NCBI GenBank assembly: GCA_030447905.1
Contig: JAUJNZ010000003.1
Location: 277,772-327,733 of the forward strand
Direction of reading: 5' to 3'
Length of the DNA stretch: 49,962 bases
DNA from: Thermoleophilaceae bacterium
GTDB lineage: Bacteria; Actinomycetota; Thermoleophilia; Solirubrobacterales; Thermoleophilaceae
The translations under genes were made by a program, and so were the position numbers. Below are positions 24,827 through 30,570 of the stretch, piece by piece; position 1 is the first letter of the stretch; every line of letters begins with the position of its first letter. The notes beneath the pieces were generated by a model. That model saw only the letters and a program-made list of their open reading frames with translations, was not told the origin of the DNA and did not search any database.

Positions 24827-25730
24827 TCACCGTGGAGCACGACGTCGCTCGAAGTGGAGAAGGTCGCTCGCTCGTCGTCGGCCTTCCACGCAGGACGCGA
24901 TCAAGACACGTCGTCCTTCAGAGAACGGCGCGAACCGCTTCTTCCCTTGGCCGAGATCCTCGACGTACACGTCGTGGAGAGATTGGGGCGCGGGAGTTGT
25001 CCCTTGTTGCCCGCAGGCGGCCGGATCGGTCGGCGCCGGTTCCTCCTCGACTCGTCTTGGTCGTCGAGCTCCCATCGGAGCCGAGGAGAGGACCGCCGAC
25101 CTCTTGGCAGCTCCGAGGCGGCACTCATGCTGTTCACCGTCGTCGTCGAGTCGAGGTGGGAGTAGATGAGGGTCCCGGATCAAGCAGGTTGGGGGCGTCG
25201 AGCCACTCCCAGTCGTGGAAGTTGGGCTCGGGTTGACAAGGCCCTTCGCGTAGTCCATGCAGGTGTCGAGGTCGGCGCCGGACTCGTCTTGGTGGTCGAG
25301 CCCGAAGGTGTGCCCGACCTCTGGCAGAGGACATGCTGCCGGTCGGCTTGACTGTAGGACGGCTCGCCAGGTAGGTGTCGTTGACCTTCGTAGTCCCTTG
25401 AACGATGTGGCCCCCCGAGGTCCGACGCGAGCCAGCCGTTGTAGCCGTACTTGCCGTTGCAGACCTCGACTCGGCCGGACGAGGGCTTGCAGCGCCTGTT
25501 GTCGCTCTTCTGAGAGGTCAGCGAAGTCGTGAGGGCGCGGTCCCACCCCATTAGCTTGCTCCAGTCGGTGCTGACGGCCCGCCCGAGACTGTCCCAGTTA
25601 CCCGTGGTGAGGTTGTTGTCGAGCGTCAAGACGAACGGGTTCGAGGCCCTGGCCCAGTGATAGTCGGCCCACGAGTGTTTCGCCGACGCCGGGCGGCAGC
25701 GGCGGCGCTGAAGGCGGCAGGCGTTCCGCT
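24827..25730 (-). pseudogene. Truncated zinc metalloprotease, frame break inside the HExxH motif
   Basis: From the right: an AFSAAAAA segment like the end of a signal peptide, then SWADYHWARASNPFVLTLDN, DWSKLMGWDRALTTSLTS and CNGKYGYNGWLAS. In the next frame follow VGHTFGLDHQDESGADLDTC and MDYAKG. Restoring one C at about 25327 gives CHEVGHTFGLDH, a metzincin-type HExxHxxGxxH zinc site with a downstream CMDY turn. A further frame change gives the C-terminal region with SLHDVYVEDLGQGKKRF. No start codon or full signal peptide exists before the gene meets the tRNA-Glu attachment repeat at 25731, so the 5' end was lost there. It would have been a secreted peptidase. Confidence 0.72.
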
Positions 25731-25775
25731 CAGTAGGGGCGACGGGGATCGCACCCGTGACCTCCGGCTTGAAAG
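25731..25775. repeat. Distal attachment repeat: displaced 3' end of tRNA-Glu
   Basis: 45 bases identical to 30060-30104 apart from one base (C at 25752, A at 30081). They correspond to the 3' half of the tRNA-Glu gene (T-arm, variable region and part of the anticodon stem). No 5' half of a tRNA adjoins it, so it is an attachment-site scar and not a gene. Confidence 0.95.
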
Positions 25776-25882
25776 CTCGTCTCCTGAGTCCGGCTGAGTA
25801 CGGCTGAGTCTGAATTTTGCTCTACAGAGCGGGCTCGCTCGCTTCCGGCTCGTCCACCCTGACCCCACCGGATGCGGCCGAA

Positions 25883-25901
25883 GTTGCCACTTCGTTGCCA
25901 C
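25883..25901. promoter_or_regulatory. Paired GTTGCCAC sites near the left end (candidate integrase arm sites)
   Basis: GTTGCCAC at 25883-25890 and 25894-25901, three bases apart in direct orientation and followed by CTA. The same pair occurs near the other end of the element (29972-29991). They are about 108 bases inside the attachment repeat and immediately after the stop of the ParB-like gene. Confidence 0.6.
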
Positions 25902-26333
25902 CTACTGGCGCAACTCGGGGTGCAGATCGAGCATGCCCTCCGGCGCCAGTCGCACCGGCACGTCGAGCGAGGGAAAGGAGGGCGGGTCGAGCAAGTAGAG
26001 CGCCGAGGCGCGGTGGCAGCCGTCCGCGAGCAGGTAGCCACCGTCAGGCAACTCGTACAGCGGTCCGATCAGCAGGCGCCCCGGCTGCATGTCCCTCAGC
26101 ACCTTGACATAGGTGCTGATAAGGCCGAAGTGACTCCACGCACCGTACTCACCCTTCTCCCCCACCCGTAGGGCGGTGCCCACGTCTTCGCCGCGCTCAA
26201 CCTCCCGAAGCCGAAGCTGCCTGGCCGCCCGGAACTCTCGTTCGAGGCTCGTGATCGGCTGCCACGGGGAGTCTCGACGTACGTGCCACGGGAGCCACAG
26301 CTCCCCGAGCGCGGATCGAGATTCAACGCGCAC
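25902..26333 (-). CDS. ParB-like (DGxHR) domain protein of the integrative element
   Basis: 143 residues. The middle (SHFGLISTYVKVLRDMQPGR, LLIGPLYELPDGGYLLADGC, HRASALYLLD) carries DGCHRASAL, matching the DGxHR motif of ParB/Srx-type nucleotide-binding folds, but the protein has no HTH or C-terminal partition domain. Stand-alone ParB-fold proteins can be CTP-dependent switches, nucleases or phosphotransferases. Its start overlaps the end of the integrase gene by 11 bases, so it is coupled to integrase expression and may modulate integration (inference). Confidence 0.62.
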   Translation of the reverse strand: MRVESRSALGELWLPWHVRRDSPWQPITSLEREFRAARQLRLREVERGEDVGTALRVGEKGEYGAWSHFGLISTYVKVLRDMQPGRLLIGPLYELPDGGYLLADGCHRASALYLLDPPSFPSLDVPVRLAPEGMLDLHPELRQ

Positions 26334-27585
26334 CGCTTGCCCCTAAGCCCGGCACCGGCTGGACGGTCGTGCGCTCGGGCAGCTCCGCTACGAGGCTGAC
26401 TGGCTCCGGCAGGCGCTCATCGAGCAGGTGAACGTAGGTGTCGAGCGTGAAGCTCGGCGAGTGGTGGCCGAGCCATCGCTGGACCTGCTTTACGTTGAGC
26501 CCGCGGTCGAAGAGGATCGCCGCGCAGGTGTGGCGGAAGGTGTGGAAGCCAGCCCACGGCGCCCCGGCCTCCTCGGCTGCCGGTCGAACCACTCGGCGGC
26601 GCAGGTTCTCCGGGCTCAGCACGTTGCCTGCTAGCGACGCGAACACGAGATCCTCGTCGCGGTTCCACTCAGCCTGCCGGCGACGCTCCCGAAGCTCTGA
26701 GACGAGCTCGGGGCCGAGCGGCACGTCGCGGCGGCCGTGGCGTGACTTCGGCGGCTCGACTCGATCGCGGACGATCGCCCGCCGTACCCGCACGGCCGGC
26801 TCAGAGCCGTCGAGGCGCAGATGTCGCCACTCGAGGGCGATCAGCTCGGAGACCCGGAGCCCGGTGGCCGCGAGCAGCCGGAACATCACGCGGTGGCGTG
26901 AATGGACGACGGCCAGGAAGGCGGCGAGCTGCTCCCGCGTGAGCGCCCGGACCTCCTCGCCGTCGTCGTCGCGGACCTGCTCGCGGTGCGGCAACGTCGC
27001 GCTGACGGTGGGGTTGTGGCGGACCTTTCCTTCGCGGACTGCGGTGGCGAAGCAGGCACGGATCGGGTTGAGGGCGTTGCGCACCGTCGAATCCGATAGG
27101 TGGCGCTCGGTCCTGCGCTTTCGCGGTGCCCGTTGCCCAGCGGCCTCCGCGCGAGCGACCGCGTGCTCGTGCTCGAGGTCGGCCATCGCTCGCTCGTCGC
27201 ACAACCAGGAGATGAACTCGGCTACGTCGGAGGGCGTGACCTCCGACAGTCGCCGGCGCCGGCGCTCGTCGAAGAACGGGAAGGCGAACTCTCGGAGCAG
27301 ACGCCGGTAGTCGTCGCGCGTCGACTCACGGAACCCGCGGCGCCCGGTCCCCTGGTAGCGCTCCACCCACGCCTCGGCGTACTCGCGGAAGCGCTCTCGG
27401 CTCAGTGGGTGGAACTCGCCTCGTGCTACGTCGGCCGAGCGTGCTGACTTCAGCTTGCGGGCCTCGTCGAGCGTGCGGACGGACTCCTTGCGCTGGCGAC
27501 CGTCCGCTCCTCGGTAGACGACGACGTACCGGCCACCCCGGCGATAGATGCCGGGGTGGCGCGTCTTCTCCATAGGGGCGGCCAT
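26323..27585 (-). CDS. int: Tyrosine-type site-specific integrase
   Basis: 420 residues. N-terminal arm-binding region with GRYVVVYRGADGRQRKESVR (about 19-38) and LDEARKLKSARSADVARGEF (40-58), a SAM-like core-binding domain (about 65-200), then the catalytic domain. All catalytic positions are visible: R244 (TGLRVSEL), K280, H348 and R351 (FHTFRH), H374 (WLGHH) and nucleophile Y384 (LDTYVHL). It would recombine at tRNA-Glu. The gene starts where the upstream 97-codon gene ends (overlapping stop/start) and its own stop is overlapped by the ParB-like gene, so it is an internal cistron of an operon. Fully open, so it may still be active. Confidence 0.96.
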   Translation of the reverse strand: MAAPMEKTRHPGIYRRGGRYVVVYRGADGRQRKESVRTLDEARKLKSARSADVARGEFHPLSRERFREYAEAWVERYQGTGRRGFRESTRDDYRRLLREFAFPFFDERRRRRLSEVTPSDVAEFISWLCDERAMADLEHEHAVARAEAAGQRAPRKRRTERHLSDSTVRNALNPIRACFATAVREGKVRHNPTVSATLPHREQVRDDDGEEVRALTREQLAAFLAVVHSRHRVMFRLLAATGLRVSELIALEWRHLRLDGSEPAVRVRRAIVRDRVEPPKSRHGRRDVPLGPELVSELRERRRQAEWNRDEDLVFASLAGNVLSPENLRRRVVRPAAEEAGAPWAGFHTFRHTCAAILFDRGLNVKQVQRWLGHHSPSFTLDTYVHLLDERLPEPVSLVAELPERTTVQPVPGLGASGAR

Positions 27586-27878
27586 CAGCGCCTCACCGCG
27601 TTGACGTGATCGAGTGCCCGCCTGACCTCCACCTGAAAGGTGCTCAGCCGCCCCTCGAGCGGGTGCTCGCCGCGCTTGGCCTTCGACTCAGCCTCGCTCG
27701 GGGGCGAGCTCTCGAGCAGGAGGGACACGAAGGCCCTCTCCCGCTCGATTGCCTCCTGCGCGTCCTCAGCGGCCTCATGGAGCCGCTCTTCGGCCGCACG
27801 CCGCCTCTCGACCTCGACCGGGTCCATGCCCGCCGCGAGGGCGTCGCGCTCCCACGGGAGCTGCTCGCGGGCGGCCAT
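27585..27878 (-). CDS. Charged helical protein of the integrative element
   Basis: 97 residues, rich in Glu/Arg/Ala with heptad-like spacing (VEVERRRAAEERLHEAAEDA then QEAIERERAFVSLLLES), predicted coiled coil; a second helix VEVRRALDHVNAV ends it. The gene overlaps the stop of the 238-codon gene at 27878 and the integrase start at 27585, one base each. Not recognised. It may be a small partner or directionality factor for the integrase, but it lacks a visible HTH. Confidence 0.65.
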   Translation of the reverse strand: MAAREQLPWERDALAAGMDPVEVERRRAAEERLHEAAEDAQEAIERERAFVSLLLESSPPSEAESKAKRGEHPLEGRLSTFQVEVRRALDHVNAVRR

Positions 27879-28594
27879 CAGTCGCCCCCTCCGCTCGGGC
27901 TCATGGCCTTGAGCACGTCAGCGTGCGCGGAGAGGGTGGCGAGTCGGTTGTCCCGTAGCTGGATCTCGGGGTCGATGCGCTCGGCGTCGGCGACCAGGCC
28001 GTCCTCCGCGTGCTCATGGAGCCGGCGCATGATGCGCGCAAGGCGCACGCTCCGTCGCGAGCCGTCCCAGCCGGAGGGCTGCTCGCCGACCTCGGACATG
28101 ATCGGGAACACGCGGTCCTGATGCTCCGCCCACTCAGCGTGGTCCCAGAACCGTGTGGGCTCGCTCTCGTCGTCGGCCAGGGCGGCATAGAGCTCGAGCG
28201 CGTCCTCCACGAGCTCCCGCTTAGCGGCCAGGGCGTCGATGGAGCGGTCCGTCTCCTGGTAGACGAGCGCGTCGAGCTGATCGAGCAGGGCGTCGCGCTG
28301 CTCGCGGGTGAAGGTAACGATGGGCGCTCCCGTCGAGCTGCGAGGCACGTCCTCCCCCAGGGCCTCGAGCACCTGCTCTGCCACCGCGAGCAGGCTGCGC
28401 GAGCGCCGCTCCCACCAGTCGCGCTCGGGGTAGTTGTCGAGGTCGCTGAGGGTGTTCTCGGCGTCTCTCTTCGCCGCCTCGGCCCATTCGCGCAGGTGCC
28501 GGCGGTCGCCGGCGAAACGGCTAGCGAAACGGCCGAGCTTCCATACCCGGCCGTTCCGCGAGACGGCGGCATGCGCGCTCGTGCGGTAGCGCAA
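27878..28594 (-). CDS. Hypothetical protein, first gene of the integrase operon
   Basis: 238 residues from TTG at 28594, supported by AGGAAGG just upstream. Contents are mostly charged helices (WAEAAKRDAENTLSDLDNYP, TREQRDALLDQLDALVYQET, RSVRLARIMRRLHEHAED). There is no membrane span or signal. No family recognised. A perfect CCTCATGAGG palindrome lies 14 bases before the start. As the promoter-proximal gene of the integrase operon, it could be a regulator or replication/maintenance protein, which the sequence alone does not settle. Confidence 0.7.
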   Translation of the reverse strand: MRYRTSAHAAVSRNGRVWKLGRFASRFAGDRRHLREWAEAAKRDAENTLSDLDNYPERDWWERRSRSLLAVAEQVLEALGEDVPRSSTGAPIVTFTREQRDALLDQLDALVYQETDRSIDALAAKRELVEDALELYAALADDESEPTRFWDHAEWAEHQDRVFPIMSEVGEQPSGWDGSRRSVRLARIMRRLHEHAEDGLVADAERIDPEIQLRDNRLATLSAHADVLKAMSPSGGGD

Positions 28595-28607
28595 GCCCTT
28601 CCTATCG

Positions 28608-28617
28608 CCTCATGAGG
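28608..28617. promoter_or_regulatory. Perfect 10-bp palindrome before the integrase operon
   Basis: CCTCATGAGG sits 14 bases upstream of the first codon of the operon, between the presumed promoter and the ribosome site. It could be an operator; it is short, so chance is possible. Confidence 0.3.
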
Positions 28618-28731
28618 TAAAACGCGCGGCCCGGTGGAAGGTTGGGCAGATACCCGGACAGCAACGGCAGGGGACGGGGAGGCATCACCGTCGATGACCG
28701 CTTAGGCCACCGGTCGGGCGGGCGTCTGTTT

Positions 28732-28765
28732 GGGGTAAAACCGCCCTGATCTTGGAGAAGGGCGG
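28732..28765 (-). terminator. Rho-independent terminator of the coiled-coil gene
   Basis: On the minus strand CCGCCCT (28759-28765) and AGGGCGG (28741-28747) form a 7-bp stem with an 11-base loop followed by TTTTA (28736-28740). It lies 22 bases after the stop of the gene at 28787. The 24-base segment 28732-28755 recurs at 29400-29423 with two differences. Confidence 0.72.
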
Positions 28766-28786
28766 GCTATCGCGAGCGGTCTCTGC

Positions 28787-29356
28787 TCAGCCGTCGTCGC
28801 TCGTGAAGAAGTCGCGGGTCTTCTCGAGCGGTCCGCGGTTGGGGTCGGGCATCCGCTCGGTGAGCTTCTCGACGTCCCCCTTGATGCCGGTGACGGTCTC
28901 GTGCATGGTTCGTAGGTCGCCGAGCAGCTCGCCCACCGTGTGGTGGAGGTAGGAGTCCTCGCCCTCGAGCGACTCGACGAGCACGTGGAGTGAGTCGAGC
29001 CGCTCCTCGAGACTCTTCTCGAGGCCCTCCACGGTGGAGAGGAGTTGGGCAAGCAGCTTGGTCTGCCTGCTGATGCGCTCCACCACCGAGAGTATCTCGG
29101 GGACCTGCTCGGTGTGCTCAAGCACGGGCAACAGGCCGGTCAGTGTCTCGGTGTTCTTGCGCACGCGTGCAAGGTCCGTGCGTATCGGCCCTACCTCGCG
29201 CGCTGCGTCGGCCAGCGACTCGAGCGTCTCGATGACCCGCTCGGGGATGCGCAGCGGCGCGAGCAGGCCGTTGAGCACGCTTCCGCCGCGACTGTCCGAT
29301 GGCTCGCCTGCCGCCACTGCGGGCAGCCTACAGAACCCGTCCCGGAAAGGCGCCAA
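28787..29356 (-). CDS. Coiled-coil protein of the integrative element
   Basis: Up to 189 residues; a GTG about 26 codons in (before LNGLLAPLRIPERVIETLES) is a likely true start, giving about 163. The rest is nearly continuous amphipathic helix: LADAAREVGPIRTDLARVRK, TETLTGLLPVLEHTEQVPEI, LSTVEGLEKSLEERLDSLHV and so on, ending FFTSDDG. No signal or span. The pattern resembles small coiled-coil proteins common in this lineage, of unknown function. Its own terminator follows, so it is a separate transcription unit from the integrase operon. Confidence 0.72.
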   Translation of the reverse strand: MAPFRDGFCRLPAVAAGEPSDSRGGSVLNGLLAPLRIPERVIETLESLADAAREVGPIRTDLARVRKNTETLTGLLPVLEHTEQVPEILSVVERISRQTKLLAQLLSTVEGLEKSLEERLDSLHVLVESLEGEDSYLHHTVGELLGDLRTMHETVTGIKGDVEKLTERMPDPNRGPLEKTRDFFTSDDG

Positions 29357-29399
29357 TCAACCGTCTGCTCCAAGCGAGTTCTCGGCGTGGACCCCCCGT

Positions 29400-29440
29400 G
29401 GGGTAAAAGCGGCCTGATCTTGGGGTAACCGCCTGCGCCG
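29400..29440 (-). terminator. Second terminator-like element, repeat of the 28732 segment
   Basis: 29400-29423 matches 28732-28755 at 22 of 24 positions. On the minus strand GCGGC and GCCGC can pair around the loop and are followed by TTTTA. It would end transcription from the 82-codon gene before the coiled-coil gene. Confidence 0.5.
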
Positions 29441-29502
29441 CCTGCTTAGATCCCCGCATGGGAAGCGGGATTCCGAGTTTCGCTAGACCCTCCTAGTCAC
29501 TG

Positions 29503-29541
29503 CTCTGCCGCCCTCTGAGTCCCTGCGAGCGTCGATCCGAC
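29503..29541. repeat. Direct repeat downstream of the 82-codon gene
   Basis: CTCTGCCGCCCTCTGAG and what follows to 29541 recurs at 29856-29895 with a few substitutions and one indel. The two copies flank the gene at 29580-29828. Confidence 0.7.
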
Positions 29542-29579
29542 CGTTCCCTTGCCCCGGCGGTCGCGGCGGGGGAGCTGGC

Positions 29580-29828
29580 CTAGCTCCAGCGGGCGGCGAT
29601 CGCGTCGAGCAACTCGGCCCGCTCGCGGGGCGTCAACGCCCTGAGACGCGGCAGCAGAGTCGAGGCCCCGCGCAGTTTCAAGCGCCTTGCCTCGTCTCCC
29701 CAAGGCCCGGCTAGGAAGCGCTCGGTGGCCTCCACTAGCTCGTCAAAGCCCAACGCCTGAGAGTGTTCCTCGGGGTGGCCGGTGATCCACGCCAGATTGG
29801 CCATGTCGGTCTCGTCGAACTTCACCAC
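29580..29828 (-). CDS. Small hypothetical protein of the integrative element
   Basis: 82 residues from GTG at 29828 (the second codon GTG or the ATG nine codons in are alternatives). Acidic first half (VKFDETDMANLAWITGHPEE), then LGFDELVEATERFLAG and a basic helix RLRALTPRERAELLDAIAARW. Soluble; family not recognised. Flanked on both sides by copies of a roughly 39-base repeat, which suggests it moves or duplicates as a unit. Confidence 0.6.
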   Translation of the reverse strand: MVKFDETDMANLAWITGHPEEHSQALGFDELVEATERFLAGPWGDEARRLKLRGASTLLPRLRALTPRERAELLDAIAARWS

Positions 29829-29855
29829 TGGTGATCCTACGGCTAGCGGGCGACG

Positions 29856-29895
29856 CCTCTGCCGCCCTCTAAGCCCTGCAAGCGCCGATCCGGTC
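29856..29895. repeat. Direct repeat upstream of the 82-codon gene
   Basis: Second copy of the 29503-29541 sequence, beginning CCTCTGCCGCCCTCTAAG. Confidence 0.7.
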
Positions 29896-29971
29896 CTTTC
29901 CCCCTTTTCGGTGCGACGGTGTCCTCAGCCGCCCGTAGGACACACGAGAGAGGGGGTCCCAGCGCCGGCGT

Positions 29972-29991
29972 GTTGCCACTTTCGTTGCCAC
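29972..29991. promoter_or_regulatory. Paired GTTGCCAC sites near the right end (candidate integrase arm sites)
   Basis: GTTGCCAC at 29972-29979 and 29984-29991, four bases apart in direct orientation and followed by CTA, as at the left end. About 70 bases inside the attachment repeat. Confidence 0.6.
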
Positions 29992-30059
29992 CTAGCCCTC
30001 TTGAGCGTCCTCGGCTACACACCACGAGCACGAGAACCCGAATTGAGCAGGGCTTTTAC

Positions 30060-30104
30060 CAGTAGGGGCGACGGGGATCGAACCCGTGACCTCCGGCTTG
30101 AAAG
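30060..30104. repeat. Proximal attachment repeat inside tRNA-Glu
   Basis: The copy of the 45-bp repeat that completes the functional tRNA-Glu gene; it extends three bases beyond the tRNA 3' end (30063). Confidence 0.95.
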
Positions 30105-30135
30105 GCCGGCGTCCTAACCACTAGACCACGCCCCC
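30063..30135 (-). tRNA. tRNA-Glu (anticodon UUC)
   Basis: 73 bases on the minus strand. Acceptor GGGGGCG pairs with CGCCCCT (one G-U), the anticodon stem CCGGC/GCCGG surrounds CTTTCAA (anticodon TTC), and the T-arm has GGTTCGATCC. CCA is not encoded. Its 3' half is the integration site of the element to its left. Confidence 0.95.
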
Positions 30136-30201
30136 GCAACGCGGATTCTAGGGGCGCGGGCCCCGTCGGTCGGCGCCGCCGCGAACGATACCCTTCACCG
30201 C

Positions 30202-30438
30202 ATGGCCCAAGAAGATCTCAACCCGAAGACCGAGGACGTGCCTGCGGGCGGGTCCAACACCGAGAAGGACCCGACCGACTGGGTCACCGGCGAGGAGCCC
30301 ATGACCGGCGCTCAGGCCTCCTACCTGAAGACCCTCTCCGAGGAGGCCGGCGAGTCGTTCGACGCCGGGATGACCAAGGCCCAGGCCTCGCAGCGGATCG
30401 ACGAGCTGCGCGAACGCTCGGGGCGCGCCGGGCGCTGA
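30202..30438 (+). CDS. DUF3072 domain-containing protein
   Basis: 78 residues. The family motif PMTGAQASYLKTLSEEAGES (about 34-53) followed by KAQASQRIDELRERSGR is diagnostic of DUF3072, small acidic proteins common in actinobacteria and of unknown role. The first half is polar and probably disordered (TEDVPAGGSNTEKDPTDWVT). Free-standing between two tRNA genes. Confidence 0.9.
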   Translation: MAQEDLNPKTEDVPAGGSNTEKDPTDWVTGEEPMTGAQASYLKTLSEEAGESFDAGMTKAQASQRIDELRERSGRAGR

Positions 30439-30473
30439 GCTCCGAGCCTCCGCGACCTATGATCGGTCGCCCG

Positions 30474-30547
30474 GCCCCCGTAGCTCAGTTGGTCAGAGCG
30501 GCGGACTTTTAATCCGCGCGGCGAAGGTTCGAGTCCTTCCGGGGGCA
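30474..30547 (+). tRNA. tRNA-Lys (anticodon UUU)
   Basis: 74 bases. Acceptor GCCCCCG pairs with CGGGGGC, the D-arm is AGCTCAGTTGGTCAGAGC, the anticodon stem CGGA/TCCG flanks CTTTTAA (anticodon TTT), and the T-arm has GGTTCGAGTCC. Confidence 0.96.
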
Positions 30548-30570
30548 TCCCGTCCCCATCGGCTAAAGGC

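Larger units (their letters stand above)
25731..30104. mobile_element. Small integrative element in the 3' end of tRNA-Glu
   Basis: About 4.4 kb bounded by the 45-bp direct repeat. The tRNA-Glu at the right end is intact, as expected when an element brings its own copy of the tRNA 3' end. Contents, all minus strand: an 82-residue protein, a coiled-coil protein, a translationally coupled operon (238-residue protein, 97-residue protein, tyrosine integrase, ParB-like protein). Paired GTTGCCAC sites lie near each end (25883-25901, 29972-29991) and look like integrase arm sites. There is no replication, conjugation, capsid or obvious defence gene, so it is either a minimal satellite-like element or the remnant of a larger one. 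Confidence 0.93.

Noticed and set aside
25731-25775. A second tRNA-Glu
   Set aside because: Only the 3' half is present; the sequence to its right does not form a 5' half, so it is an attachment scar.
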